Assembly (NCBI GenBank): GCA_905339165.1
Contig: CAJPFH010000005.1
Location: 62,001 to 126,000, forward strand
Length of the DNA stretch: 64,000 nucleotides
Origin: Flavobacteriales bacterium
GTDB taxonomy: Bacteria > Bacteroidota > Bacteroidia > Flavobacteriales_E > Vicingaceae
Direction: 5' to 3'
The notes beneath the pieces are model-generated. The model was not told the DNA's origin. It saw only the letters and a program-made list of their open reading frames with translations, and did not search any database. Positions 53,230 through 63,445 of this stretch are shown here, in pieces; the first letter of the stretch is position 1, and each line of letters opens with the position of its first letter. The translations under genes were made by a program, and so were the position numbers.

Positions 53230-55367
53230 TCCAAGTTTTCAGTTTTCGTTTTACGCTTAAAATGATAAGAAACTCGTACTATTACTTCTCTAGAAGCGCC
53301 AGGCAATGGGGCATGCATACCATAGTAGGGTTGTATAAAAGGATTTTTCTCATTGAGTAGATTATACACCCCTACGCCAAAATCTAAATTTTCGGTAAAA
53401 AGATGTTGATATAAAAAATACAAATTAAAAAGCAGTATGGGTTTAAATTGACTAAGTATTAGGTTTCCCGATGTATCGGTTGCAGTATAACCATAACGTA
53501 CCGACCTAAGTTGCATTGTTGTGTTAATGCTAAATTTTCTGGTTATGTTATAACTCTCGGTAAGATTTACCTGATGTGCCGGAAAAGCAAGTAGCATTTT
53601 ACTATTTTCTTCCATCATGTTGTCGGAAATATTATCTTTTCCTTTAACGGTATAGAACGAATAATTTAACCAAAATGAATTATACGTATTTTTCATTCTT
53701 ATTTCAAGTTCAACTCCTCTTGTGCCGGCTTTTCCAAAGTTGGTATATCGGTCAGAAAGGGTAAACTCATCGTAATAGTAAACAATAGGATTAAGAGTAA
53801 TGATATCGTAGATATTTGCAGTAAAAAACAATTTACGGGTAAGTTGTGTGCCTATTTCGGCTTCAATAACCTGCGTATATTCCGGTTTAACCGATGCAAT
53901 ACTTAAATTGATATTTTCTACCGAAGGTGCTCTAAAAGAGTTGCTATATAATACTTTAAAATTTATGCGATTTATTTTTTTTGTTAATCCTACTCTAGGC
54001 ACAAAAGCCTCTCCGAAAGTACTATGCATATCATAGCGGGCTCCTAATATTAGGTTTACAATACGGTGTTTTGCTAAACCCTGTATAAAATAAGAAGTAT
54101 TGTTAAACGAAAAAGTGTTTTTGCCGTTTATAAAATAACTACTGTCGGTTTTATCTTTTGCTTCATCTATGTAGTGCTCTACTCCTGCTACTATATTTAT
54201 CTTTCTTGAAAGATTCCATGAGGCACTGAGATTCCCTCGATACCGCGCTATCTCTTTATGGTAGTTTCCTGTAAGAGAATCGTCTTCTATTGTTTTCCAT
54301 GGTGTTTGATTCTTAATATTAATCTTGGGAGTAATCGTAAGTTGGTTATTTATTTTCCATACGTATTTAATTTCATTGTAAAATCCGGAAAAAGTTTGCC
54401 AATAGGGCCTTGTAACAATGGCATCGTATCCGTCTTGTACTTTTAGTTGGTATAAATTTGCAATGCTTCTTATTTGCAACCCTTTATATGTAATACCTAA
54501 GTTATACGAAGAAGATTTTATATTCGAATGATTAGCCATATTATATGTATTCCCGAACACATCAGTATAATCTGCATCACTGCGTATGGCTTCGGATACA
54601 TTAGCAAATAAAGAAATATCAAAATCTTTCCATTTATTTCCGGCTGCTAAACTTATGTTTTTACGACCGGTAGCGTCTAGCATTTGGCCAATTACCCCAT
54701 TGGCTGCTATTCCTTGTATATCCTCACCTCCAAAGGTTATAATATTGATTACTCCATATTCGGCATACCCTCCATTTACGGCAGACCCAGGCCCCCTGAT
54801 GGCCTCTATTCTTTTAATATTATTGATGGGATAGTGATTTCCAAACTGAGTGGTTCCAAATAAATTTTCATTCATTTCCTGCCCGTCAATCAGCAACAAT
54901 ATTTTACCTTCGTGTGCCCAGTTTCCTCTAATTCCAATACCTACAACCCCTTCCACATCCATTCCAAATTCAAACCCGGGCAACATTCTCAACACATCTA
55001 TTAAATCGCGTGCTCCCGATTTTTTTATCTCTTCGGCTGTAATTAACGAAACAATGTTGGGCGATTCTCTGTAACTCATTGGTTTTTGAGAAGCCGATAT
55101 AATAAGTGAATTGATTAGTTCTTCTAATTCACTTGAAGGGGTAAAGGCTTTTAATTTAAGTAATTGTTCTAAAGACATCTCATAGATATCTATGCTATCT
55201 ACCTTAACAGAATCTTGCACCGTTTGTGCCTTCAGTTCCGAATGCGAAAATATAAACAGCAATAAGATTAAACAACAAACGAATTTTATATTAATAAGTT
55301 CTTTTTCCAATTTTTTATCTGAATTTTCAAATATAAATAAAGATTGATACATTCTTTGTAAATACAT
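53226..55367 (-). CDS. TonB-dependent outer-membrane receptor
   Basis: The protein has up to 713 residues: signal peptide (about 28-47, CCLILLLFIFSHSELKA), plug domain (SPNIVSLITAEEIKKSG, LPGFEF, GIRGNW, LLLIDGQEMN, IEAIRGPGSAVNGGYAEYGVINIIT) and a 22-strand-type barrel ending with an aromatic residue. It is not a SusC type. The start is uncertain: a perfect TATATTTG promoter box at 55328-55335 lies inside the frame, so TTG at 55310 is a likely true start, giving a compact signal peptide. It is paired with a YfiR-like protein. Confidence 0.88.
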   Translation of the reverse strand: MYLQRMYQSLFIFENSDKKLEKELINIKFVCCLILLLFIFSHSELKAQTVQDSVKVDSIDIYEMSLEQLLKLKAFTPSSELEELINSLIISASQKPMSYRESPNIVSLITAEEIKKSGARDLIDVLRMLPGFEFGMDVEGVVGIGIRGNWAHEGKILLLIDGQEMNENLFGTTQFGNHYPINNIKRIEAIRGPGSAVNGGYAEYGVINIITFGGEDIQGIAANGVIGQMLDATGRKNISLAAGNKWKDFDISLFANVSEAIRSDADYTDVFGNTYNMANHSNIKSSSYNLGITYKGLQIRSIANLYQLKVQDGYDAIVTRPYWQTFSGFYNEIKYVWKINNQLTITPKINIKNQTPWKTIEDDSLTGNYHKEIARYRGNLSASWNLSRKINIVAGVEHYIDEAKDKTDSSYFINGKNTFSFNNTSYFIQGLAKHRIVNLILGARYDMHSTFGEAFVPRVGLTKKINRINFKVLYSNSFRAPSVENINLSIASVKPEYTQVIEAEIGTQLTRKLFFTANIYDIITLNPIVYYYDEFTLSDRYTNFGKAGTRGVELEIRMKNTYNSFWLNYSFYTVKGKDNISDNMMEENSKMLLAFPAHQVNLTESYNITRKFSINTTMQLRSVRYGYTATDTSGNLILSQFKPILLFNLYFLYQHLFTENLDFGVGVYNLLNEKNPFIQPYYGMHAPLPGASREVIVRVSYHFKRKTKTENLE
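55328..55335 (-). promoter_or_regulatory. promoter -7 element inside the TonB-receptor frame
   Basis: On the minus strand this reads TATATTTG, a perfect TAnnTTTG box, 17 nt before a TTG codon at 55310. It argues that the codons from 55367 to about 55313 are untranslated. Confidence 0.4.
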
Positions 55368-55414
55368 TTGATTTACCTAGAACAAAAAAAATAATAGACT
55401 GTTTAACAAAAAGA

Positions 55415-56083
55415 ATGACTCTAAGTAAGAAGCAAAGATACAAGCGACTCATAGAACACTTCAGTTCTAAAATGCCCCATGCAGAAACAGAACTTAAATA
55501 CAAAAACCCTTACCAATTATTGGTAGCTGTAATTCTTTCGGCACAGTGCACCGATAAACGGGTAAATTTGGTAACTCCCATTTTTTTTAAACAATTTCCA
55601 ACAGCAAAAGTATTAGCCACAGCAAAGCCTGAAGAAGTATATACATTCATAAAAAGCATCAGCTACCCCAATAATAAAGCAAAACACTTAGTGTTAATGG
55701 CTAAAATGCTTGTCAATGAATTTAAAAGCAAGGTGCCTTCTGATATCGATTTACTGCAACAACTACCCGGAGTGGGTCGTAAAACGGCCAATGTAATAGC
55801 ATCGGTTGTTTACAACAAACCGGCTATGGCTGTAGATACACATGTTTTCAGGGTTTCCGCTCGCATTGGCTTAACTACCAATGCCAAAACTCCTCTTGAA
55901 ACCGAAAAACAACTAACTACTTATTTACCTGAAAAAATAATTGCAAAAGCTCACCATTGGTTAATCTTACACGGACGATATGTGTGCGTAGCCCGTAATC
56001 CTAAATGTGCCATTTGCGAGTTAAAACCATTTTGCAAATACTACAGTGAAATTTTTCTAAAAAAAACGACTGTTGAAAACTAA
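55415..56083 (+). CDS. nth: endonuclease III
   Basis: Nth excises oxidised pyrimidines and cuts the abasic site. The helix-hairpin-helix LPGVGRKTANVI holds the catalytic Lys123; the catalytic Asp141 is in VDTHVFRVSARIG. The C-terminal cluster loop is C-x6-C-x2-C-x5-C (from CVARNPKC), binding [4Fe-4S]. Length 222 is normal. Confidence 0.95.
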   Translation: MTLSKKQRYKRLIEHFSSKMPHAETELKYKNPYQLLVAVILSAQCTDKRVNLVTPIFFKQFPTAKVLATAKPEEVYTFIKSISYPNNKAKHLVLMAKMLVNEFKSKVPSDIDLLQQLPGVGRKTANVIASVVYNKPAMAVDTHVFRVSARIGLTTNAKTPLETEKQLTTYLPEKIIAKAHHWLILHGRYVCVARNPKCAICELKPFCKYYSEIFLKKTTVEN

Positions 56084-56141
56084 AAACCCATGTTTTTTTT
56101 AATCAAGAATAAACTTTTCGCTACTTTGTAATGGCTTTGTT

Positions 56142-56612
56142 ATGCCTATGAGAAAACTATCTGAAGGAGACACCATTCCCTCCATTTCGCTTCTGAATCC
56201 AAACGGAAAATCCGTTTCTCTTCAATCCTTTCGAGGTAAAAAATTAATTCTATTTTTTTATCCCAAAGATATGACTCCTGGCTGCACTACTGAAGCATGT
56301 AATTTGCGAGATAATTATGCAGTACTTCAAGGCAAAGGGTTTGAAATTATTGGTATCAGTACCGACAATGAAACCAGTCACACAAAATTTGCCAGTAAAT
56401 ACCAATTACCCTACCTCCTACTTTCAGATATAAATAAAGAAGCGGTAAATGCCTTTGGTGTTTGGGGCGAGAAAAAATTTATGGGTAAAACGCACCAAGG
56501 CACTTTCAGAACAACTTTTATTGTTGATGAAAATGGCGTAATTTTAAACCGAATTGATAAAGTAGATACAAAAAATCATTCCCAGCAAATTTTAAAACTA
56601 ATTAGTAACTAA
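56142..56612 (+). CDS. bcp: thiol peroxidase, Bcp/PrxQ family
   Basis: This peroxiredoxin reduces peroxides with thioredoxin. The peroxidatic Cys48 lies in DMTPGCTTEAC and the resolving Cys53 follows five residues later, the PrxQ arrangement. GISTDNETSHTKFASKYQLPYLLLSD and the HQGTFRTTFIVDENG region are present. Starts at 56142 and 56148 are both possible. recA begins 15 nt downstream. Confidence 0.94.
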   Translation: MPMRKLSEGDTIPSISLLNPNGKSVSLQSFRGKKLILFFYPKDMTPGCTTEACNLRDNYAVLQGKGFEIIGISTDNETSHTKFASKYQLPYLLLSDINKEAVNAFGVWGEKKFMGKTHQGTFRTTFIVDENGVILNRIDKVDTKNHSQQILKLISN

Positions 56613-56627
56613 TAAACTAAACATACA

Positions 56628-57638
56628 ATGAGTGCCGAAATCAAAGAACTAAACAAAGAAAAATTAAAAGCCCTACAGCTTACTATGGATAAGCTGGAAA
56701 AAACATTTGGAAAAGGAAGTATTATGAAATTGGGCGATGAAGTAGCGGTTGACCAATCTCTTGAAATTATTCCTACAGGCTCCCTTACTCTCGATATTGC
56801 ACTAGGTATTGGAGGGCTTCCGAAAGGAAGAATAATTGAAATATACGGGCCTGAATCATCGGGCAAAACTACCCTCGCCATACATGCCATTGCCGAAGCT
56901 CAAAAACGAGGAGGTATTGCCGCTATTATAGATGCAGAGCATGCATTTGATCGTTTTTATGCCGAAAAACTTGGGGTAGATACCGAAAACCTACTCATTT
57001 CTCAACCCGATAATGGCGAACAAGCCTTAGAAATAGCCGATAATCTAATTCGCTCCGGAGCTATCGATATCATTGTAATTGATTCGGTAGCCGCCCTTAC
57101 ACCTAAGGCGGAAATTGAAGGAGAAATGGGCGATTCTCAAATGGGATTACATGCCCGACTAATGTCTAAAGCCCTGCGAAAACTTACCGGAAGTATTAGT
57201 AAAGCAGGATGCGTATGCATTTTTATTAATCAACTTCGCGAAAAAATTGGGGTAATGTTTGGCAATCCTGAAACCACTACAGGTGGAAATGCTTTAAAAT
57301 TCTACGCTTCCATTCGTATAGATATTCGCAGAACCGGACAAATAAAAGATGCCGAAAATGTAATAGGAAACAGAATTAAAGTGAAAGTAGTTAAAAATAA
57401 AGTAGCCCCCCCCTTTCGTACAGCCGAGTTCGATATTATGTATGGTGAAGGAATCTCTAAGGTGGGCGAAATTATTGATTTAGGAGCAGAGAAAGGGGTT
57501 ATTAAAAAAAGCGGCAGTTGGTTTAGCTATGGCGATACAAAATTAGGACAAGGAAGAGATGCTGTAAAGCAAGTGCTGAAAGACAACCCCGAATTAATGG
57601 AAGAATTAGAGGCAAAACTAAAAGAACTACTCAAGTAA
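56628..57638 (+). CDS. recA: recombinase A
   Basis: RecA drives homologous recombination and the SOS response. The Walker A motif is GPESSGKTT (74-82); the Walker B strand is [20 protein letters not shown], the MAW loop region [18 protein letters not shown] and the L2 loop [16 protein letters not shown]. Length 336 is typical, with the usual acidic C-terminal end ([14 protein letters not shown]). A hairpin terminator follows. Confidence 0.97.
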   Translation: MSAEIKELNKEKLKALQLTMDKLEKTFGKGSIMKLGDEVAVDQSLEIIPTGSLTLDIALGIGGLPKGRIIEIYGPESSGKTTLAIHAIAEAQKRGGIAAIIDAEHAFDRFYAEKLGVDTENLLISQPDNGEQALEIADNLIRSGAIDIIVIDSVAALTPKAEIEGEMGDSQMGLHARLMSKALRKLTGSISKAGCVCIFINQLREKIGVMFGNPETTTGGNALKFYASIRIDIRRTGQIKDAENVIGNRIKVKVVKNKVAPPFRTAEFDIMYGEGISKVGEIIDLGAEKGVIKKSGSWFSYGDTKLGQGRDAVKQVLKDNPELMEELEAKLKELLK

Positions 57639-57666
57639 ACACTTCCCTATTATTTCATACCTTTAT

Positions 57667-57699
57667 AGCCCGAATAGTAGATTCGGGCTTCTTTTTTTT
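57667..57699 (+). terminator. recA terminator
   Basis: AGCCCGAAT and ATTCGGGCT pair around AGTAG, followed by a T-tract, 28 nt after the recA stop. It is a classical intrinsic terminator. Confidence 0.8.
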
Positions 57700-57719
57700 A
57701 ATGTGTTTTAATTTAAAAA

Positions 57720-58742
57720 ATGAAAAAAATAATTTATTCTGCACTCCTTTTTGGTTCTATCTATTTTATTTCTTGCGGAAATCAAAACGAAGTAAAAAAC
57801 GAATCCATTACCAAAACAGAAAATACTCCAGATAGCTCTTTTGTCGTTATAAATCAGAAAATCAAAAATGATATAACTAATCCCTCCCTTTATATTGAAA
57901 GAGCTGAATTATATGCCAGCCGACAAGATGTACCTTCAGCCATTGCCGATGTTGAAAGAGCCATTAGATTAGACTCGCTCAAACCGGAGTATTATATACT
58001 AAAAGCAGATTACTTGCTCTTTCAGAAAAAAATAGCAGAAGTAAAAGAAGTTCTAAATACATCGCTGCGTTTAAACCCCAATAATGCAGAAACCAATTTA
58101 AAACTTGCAGAAGTATCCATGTTTTTAAGAGATAATAAACAAGCATTGGAATATATTAATCATGTATTAAAAGCTGATATCTATAATTCTCAGGCCTATT
58201 ACATGAAAGGAATAATTTTTATGGAAAATAGAGACACTTTAAAAGCCATATCCAGTTTGCAAACAGCTGTTGAACAAAATCCCGACTACTACGATGCCTA
58301 TATTCAACTAGGCTTATTATTTGCGATAAAGAAAAATCCATTAGCTAAACAGTATTATCTGAATGCACTTAAAATAAAACCCAATAGCATAGAGGCAATG
58401 TATAACATCGGTATGTACTGCCAAGAAAACAATTTATTGAACGAAGCAATTGAGTACTATAACCAAATTTTGATGATCGACTCGAAAAATGCATTAGCCA
58501 ATTTTAATTTAGGTTACTTGCATTTAGTTCAACTACATTTACTCCCCGAAGCGGTTAAGTATTTTTCCAAAGCCATTGAGGCACGTAGCAATTATTACGA
58601 AGCTTATTATAACAGAGGATATGCCTACGAATTAATGAAAGATTGGTTAAATGCTGAAACAAATTACAGACAAGCTCTGTCTATTCAACCTGATTACACC
58701 CTTGCAGCCGAAGGCTTAAGTAGAGTGTTAGAGAAGAAATAG
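57720..58742 (+). CDS. tetratricopeptide-repeat lipoprotein
   Basis: The 340-residue protein has a lipoprotein signal (LLFGSIYFISC, Cys near 19) and about eight TPR units (for example YYILKADYLLFQKKIAEVKEVLNTSLRLNPNN, AYYMKGIIFMENRDTLKAISSLQTAVEQNP, AYYNRGYAYELMKDWLNAETNYRQALSIQP). It is probably a periplasm-facing scaffold for protein contacts. The role is unknown. It ends before a strong terminator. Confidence 0.85.
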   Translation: MKKIIYSALLFGSIYFISCGNQNEVKNESITKTENTPDSSFVVINQKIKNDITNPSLYIERAELYASRQDVPSAIADVERAIRLDSLKPEYYILKADYLLFQKKIAEVKEVLNTSLRLNPNNAETNLKLAEVSMFLRDNKQALEYINHVLKADIYNSQAYYMKGIIFMENRDTLKAISSLQTAVEQNPDYYDAYIQLGLLFAIKKNPLAKQYYLNALKIKPNSIEAMYNIGMYCQENNLLNEAIEYYNQILMIDSKNALANFNLGYLHLVQLHLLPEAVKYFSKAIEARSNYYEAYYNRGYAYELMKDWLNAETNYRQALSIQPDYTLAAEGLSRVLEKK

Positions 58743-58763
58743 TTTTTTTTATCAATAAACCAT

Positions 58764-58795
58764 AAAAAAAGGGCTGCATATGCAGCCCTTTTTTT
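58764..58795. terminator. bidirectional terminator, 32-bp palindrome
   Basis: Seven A, GGGCTGCATATGCAGCCC, seven T form a perfect palindrome between the TPR gene and the convergent T9SS gene. It can stop transcription from both sides. Confidence 0.85.
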
Positions 58796-58815
58796 GTATT
58801 AAATTAATGTAACTA

Positions 58816-61773
58816 CTACTCAACAATTACCTTAGAAATCATAGTTTGTTCGTTGGCAATAATTTTAACAAAGTACATACCGGTTGCATTGTTTAAGTGG
58901 ATGTTTTTGTTTATGCTTCCGTTTGCAATTACTTTCTCTGTATACACAACCTGCCCCTGAATAGTTGTAATTTCTATTTGTGCACTTGCTACTCCGTTCA
59001 TACTTATGGTAAACTCGCCTTTATTCGGATTAGGATAAATGCTTACTACGTTTTGTAAGAAATTTTCATCAATGCTATTAGCCAATACAGTTACCACTTG
59101 TGTAGTTGTATCACAGCCACAATCATTGCAGGCTATTAATGTTACAGTGTAAGTTCCCGATTGATTGTAGATATGGAAAGGGTTCTGTTGTGTACTACTG
59201 TTGCCATCACCAAAATTCCATGTCCACGAAGTGGCATTAGTAGATGCATCGGCAAATACTGCTGTTAACTGATTAGTGGTGGTAATGTTAAAACTAGCAA
59301 TAGGTAAAGGCTTGTTTATAACCTCAATAGAGTCGGTTGCTGAGCCACATGCTGTGGTTATAGTTACATAGTACCAGCCTGCATTGTTTACACTAATACT
59401 TGGAGTAGTAAGGTTTCCGGGTGTCCAGTTGTAACTTAGTATTTGTGTGCTATCCCCCTGTACTTCTAAGGTTATTGCATCTTGGGGGCATTTGCTTACC
59501 TCGGCTCCCAACAAATCTGCAGACAAATCAAAGAATACATCGGCTCCAATGTAGGGTTTATTGCTATCTCTTTGTTCTCCGTCAATATCTTCGGTTACAT
59601 TTGCTATATTTATTCCTGAACCTACAAAACCAACCTCACAAGTGTGCAAATTAAAAGTATCGATATACATCGGGTCTACGCTAATGCTGTTCGCATCAAA
59701 TCCTGTATTATTTATCCAGTTATTTAACGTGGTTTGGATTACCCCATTATAATATCCTACATTTCCATTAGGTACATAAAGATTATTATGGTTAGAGTTG
59801 TTTATAGAACCCACACTTGCAACATATAAACCATACCCCATTTTCCTTAAGACCAAACTATTATTCAAAACATTTGCATTTCCCCCTCCAGTCAAATAAA
59901 TCCCATATGCGCCAGTAGTATTATGAGCTAAATTGAAATTGTTATGAACAATATCTGTATATGTATTTCCAGTTGAGTAAATTCCGTAGGTGCCAGAAAG
60001 ATTATTTGTATCAGTAGTTGCAATAAAATTATTAGCAATCAAACCTTTTTTATTATTCAAACCTATGCATTGCCCTAAGTACATACTATAATGAATACCA
60101 ATGGGTTTCTTTATAGTTAAGATATTGCCAGTTATTTCCATCTTATCATAACAATACCACATGTATAGGGAATATGTAGTCCCTGTATAACTAGCAAGCA
60201 TATTCATTTTGTTATCCCTTACTTTTATATTGCGTTGGTAGTAAAGATATGCTTGTTGATAGTATTGCTTGTAAAATGTATTCCCCTCTATTACATTGCC
60301 ATCTGCCAAATTGCTTGTACTTTGACCCCTTAAGTAAAAAGCCACACTTCCCCCTTGCATAAGGTTATTCTTGTACAGGTTATTGTTATCGGTATTTGCA
60401 CTTCCTATACCATAAACAATCGATTTTAGAGTTGAAGTAGTAGTGGTATTCGTATCGTTCCTTAGTGTGCAATTTGTTATCTCATTATTGCTACTTCCAT
60501 TTAATAACTCAATCACATAAGAATATGTTAGACCAGTGTTCTCTATCGTTAAGCTATCTATCCTATAATAATCTCCATTGTTAAACCTTATTACGTAATT
60601 ATCTAACGTACCCGTACTATTATAAATCAATTTAGAATTATTCCCTGTACCCCTAAAGGTTATCGTGTTTATAGAATCTGTTCCGTTTACGTATCCAAGA
60701 ATCACTTGTTCGTTAAAAGTAGTATTGTCAACCAAAAAAACCGTTGGACCACAAACACCAAAAGCATTTAAATCATTTACTGCATCATTGAAAGTAGGAT
60801 AATCGCCTCCGCTCGAAATAGTGTAAGAACCTGAAAGTCCTGTGGCTACGATAACATCAAGAGAATCATTTACATTGTACAAGTCTATAACTCCATTTGG
60901 AAGAGTTGTTTTTATAGCTAAAAAATCGTTATTATTGAACGTATAAGTTCCAATATTAACACCAGTTTTCGAACTGTAAGGTAAGATAGTATCTGAAAAG
61001 TTATAAGGCGTTTGAGGGATTCCATTTACCCACCAGTTTACGGTGGCGGTAAAAAGAGTATCACTACCCGAATTGTCCATTGTAATTAAAATAGGAACAT
61101 TTAATAAATTGCAAGCAGGAACAGTTGGGGATTCAATTATCGCAATACCAGCATCATCTGCCACCGGAGGAAGAATATTAAGTTGCATAACGGGTCTTTG
61201 AGTGTAAACTCCAGTAGCAGCCATGGAACAACCCACTTGCCCGTCAGCATTTACTTGTGTATTAGAATTGAAGGCCAAAGTATTGTAGTGTATACCTGAA
61301 TTACTTGTCCATGAAGCATTATCAAAACACACTTCAACAATAATATTATCAATTCCATTCCAATTAAACCCATTTGAAAACATATAGGTATTCCAACCTA
61401 TCGTTGTGCCTGGCACGTTTGAAGTGTAACAAGTGGTAAAACCACCATTAGGTTGAAAAGTGTTGGTTAAGCTAGTCAAAGCAGTTGATCCCATTTTTAT
61501 GGTAAAGCCATTCAAAACTTGAGCCTGTGCGGTTGAAACGTTAAATGCTAAACTATTAATTTGTCCAGCACTTCCCCCGTTAGAAATAATTTCACTCGCT
61601 AAAATTAGGTATTGAGTTCTCCCATCTTCCCATAGTGTTTTGTATGGAGTATAAGTAGTTGATGTGGTGGTTGTACCAAGGGTACCCACTTGCACCATAA
61701 CCGCATGGGCTGTTTGGTAAGCAAAAGCCTGTATAACCAACAAGCTTAGTAGTTTTAGGTATAAATTTTTCAT
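58816..61773 (-). CDS. T9SS-secreted beta-helix and PKD domain protein
   Basis: From the ATG at 61773 the protein has 985 residues and a signal peptide (YLKLLSLLVIQAFAYQTAHA). An N-terminal beta domain is followed by a right-handed parallel beta-helix region (about 330-720, Asn-rich turns such as NEITNCTLRND, NVIEGNTFYKQY), an Ig-like module, a PKD domain (TSWTWNFGDGNSS) and a type-A sorting domain (VVSIYPNPNKGEF, QGQVVYTE, TGMYFVKI). It may bind or cut a polysaccharide, but no catalytic residues can be assigned. The frame extends to 61800. Confidence 0.87.
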   Translation of the reverse strand: MKNLYLKLLSLLVIQAFAYQTAHAVMVQVGTLGTTTTSTTYTPYKTLWEDGRTQYLILASEIISNGGSAGQINSLAFNVSTAQAQVLNGFTIKMGSTALTSLTNTFQPNGGFTTCYTSNVPGTTIGWNTYMFSNGFNWNGIDNIIVEVCFDNASWTSNSGIHYNTLAFNSNTQVNADGQVGCSMAATGVYTQRPVMQLNILPPVADDAGIAIIESPTVPACNLLNVPILITMDNSGSDTLFTATVNWWVNGIPQTPYNFSDTILPYSSKTGVNIGTYTFNNNDFLAIKTTLPNGVIDLYNVNDSLDVIVATGLSGSYTISSGGDYPTFNDAVNDLNAFGVCGPTVFLVDNTTFNEQVILGYVNGTDSINTITFRGTGNNSKLIYNSTGTLDNYVIRFNNGDYYRIDSLTIENTGLTYSYVIELLNGSSNNEITNCTLRNDTNTTTTSTLKSIVYGIGSANTDNNNLYKNNLMQGGSVAFYLRGQSTSNLADGNVIEGNTFYKQYYQQAYLYYQRNIKVRDNKMNMLASYTGTTYSLYMWYCYDKMEITGNILTIKKPIGIHYSMYLGQCIGLNNKKGLIANNFIATTDTNNLSGTYGIYSTGNTYTDIVHNNFNLAHNTTGAYGIYLTGGGNANVLNNSLVLRKMGYGLYVASVGSINNSNHNNLYVPNGNVGYYNGVIQTTLNNWINNTGFDANSISVDPMYIDTFNLHTCEVGFVGSGINIANVTEDIDGEQRDSNKPYIGADVFFDLSADLLGAEVSKCPQDAITLEVQGDSTQILSYNWTPGNLTTPSISVNNAGWYYVTITTACGSATDSIEVINKPLPIASFNITTTNQLTAVFADASTNATSWTWNFGDGNSSTQQNPFHIYNQSGTYTVTLIACNDCGCDTTTQVVTVLANSIDENFLQNVVSIYPNPNKGEFTISMNGVASAQIEITTIQGQVVYTEKVIANGSINKNIHLNNATGMYFVKIIANEQTMISKVIVE

Positions 61774-61797
61774 TGTTAGTTTTTTATGATTTGAATG

Positions 61798-61805
61798 CAA
61801 ATTTA
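61798..61805 (-). promoter_or_regulatory. promoter -7 element of the beta-helix gene
   Basis: On the minus strand this reads TAAATTTG, a perfect TAnnTTTG box, 24 nt before the ATG at 61773. It lies inside the upstream part of the frame and supports the later start. Confidence 0.5.
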
Positions 61806-61934
61806 TTTGAAAGCATTTAATTAAGGTAAATAAAAATAATGTAATTTTCCGAACAATTAACCCTAGTAATAGGTTTTTATTATTGATTTACAATACAATA
61901 ACACAATAAATACTCTGTTTTTTTTTCTAACTAT

Positions 61935-63395
61935 ATGAATAGCAAGTTATCAACACTTTTAACCAAAATGAACAAAAACGAGGTTCATTACATAGAGAGT
62001 TTAATTTTAAAAAAATCAACACACGATGTTTTAGATAAATTCATACTGGAAATATTAAGACCAGTTAAGAAGAAAAGTAAGGCCTCGCCTAAAATGGAGA
62101 GTATTGCCTATTATAATTTAATTGAATTACTTACAGAATATTGTATAAGAAATACAAAAAATACCACACACCGATTTGCTATTCAAACCCAAATATTGTA
62201 CGAAAAAATGTTGTTTAATGAGGCGTTTACCTTATTGGTAAAAAATAAAAAAAATGCCTCTGAACATGATAATTACTATTTGATGTTAGAATTGTTGGAA
62301 TGGGAAGAAAAAGTGATTAATGCCATTAGTCCGCAAAATGCCGATGAACTGAGGAGAATTATAAAAGAAAGGAATCATGCCATCTCTTGTGTTCAAAATA
62401 TAAACGAGTACCATTCTCTCTCGAATGAATTAATGATCTTACTTAAAACGGGTTCTATTAGAAGCGAAGAGAATTTAAACGAATTAAAACGCATCATCTC
62501 ATCGGAGCTTTTAGCAAATGAAGAAAAAGCATTTTGTTTAACAGCTAAAATGTATTACTATGTTATTAAGAGTGGTTTACAGTGGATGCAAAACGATTTT
62601 GAGCCTTCCATAAAAAACATGACTAAACTGCTCAGTTTATTTGAAGAAAACGCAAAAGTATTTTCCAGCAACATACTGAGTTACATAATAAGTTATCAAA
62701 ACTATTTAATGCTGGCTATACACCAAAAAAAACATCTTTTAGTAGATGACAAACTACTTTTTTTACGAAACGAGGTATCTAAAAAAATTCCTGAAAATTT
62801 TACGTATACACTTTGTAATTTAGAAATTACCATTGCTATAAATTTTTTGCAAAACACCTTAAGTTCTAAAAACTATGAAAAAGGACTTAAACAAGCCAAG
62901 CAAATTGAAAAGAAAATACTAAAACTACCTGTAACAAATCTTGAACCTCAGTTAATTCTAGCCTTCTATAACTTAGCCTATTTGTATTTTGTAACCGATA
63001 AATACAGCGAAGCTTTACATATTTTAAATTACATTAATCAAAATTTTAAAATAGACATTCGCACCCACTTACACGTTTTTGCTTCTGTTATGCAAGTAAT
63101 AATTCACTATGAAAGAGAGAATTACACCTTAATGAACCATATAATACGCTCAACCAAAAACCGATTGATGAAAAATGTAGGTTTAAAATCTATTGAAAAT
63201 ACCATACTTAATGTATTTTACACCAAAAAAAGTTTTCCGGAAAAAAGTGATTTTATTCCTGCTTTTGTGAGCCTAAAAGAAAAAATTACAGAATTTGAAA
63301 ATGATATGGAAAATGCAAAATACCTGATGTCGTTCAATATTAAAGCATGGCTTAGCTCTAAAATAGAAGGTAAAACATTAACAGAACTTTTGTAG
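61935..63395 (+). CDS. helical repeat-like protein of unknown function
   Basis: I do not recognise this 486-residue protein. It is soluble, almost all-helical, Lys/Asn-rich, and the pattern of paired helices (YNLIELLTEYCIR, ILAFYNLAYLYFVTDKYSEALHILNYI) suggests TPR-like repeats. There is no signal peptide. It lies upstream of nhaC on the same strand with a 50-nt gap, which gives no clear functional hint. Confidence 0.7.
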   Translation: MNSKLSTLLTKMNKNEVHYIESLILKKSTHDVLDKFILEILRPVKKKSKASPKMESIAYYNLIELLTEYCIRNTKNTTHRFAIQTQILYEKMLFNEAFTLLVKNKKNASEHDNYYLMLELLEWEEKVINAISPQNADELRRIIKERNHAISCVQNINEYHSLSNELMILLKTGSIRSEENLNELKRIISSELLANEEKAFCLTAKMYYYVIKSGLQWMQNDFEPSIKNMTKLLSLFEENAKVFSSNILSYIISYQNYLMLAIHQKKHLLVDDKLLFLRNEVSKKIPENFTYTLCNLEITIAINFLQNTLSSKNYEKGLKQAKQIEKKILKLPVTNLEPQLILAFYNLAYLYFVTDKYSEALHILNYINQNFKIDIRTHLHVFASVMQVIIHYERENYTLMNHIIRSTKNRLMKNVGLKSIENTILNVFYTKKSFPEKSDFIPAFVSLKEKITEFENDMENAKYLMSFNIKAWLSSKIEGKTLTELL

Positions 63396-63445
63396 ATTGT
63401 TTCAATTAAATTACTCTTAGTATCTTGCGGCATATTTTTCATCAC

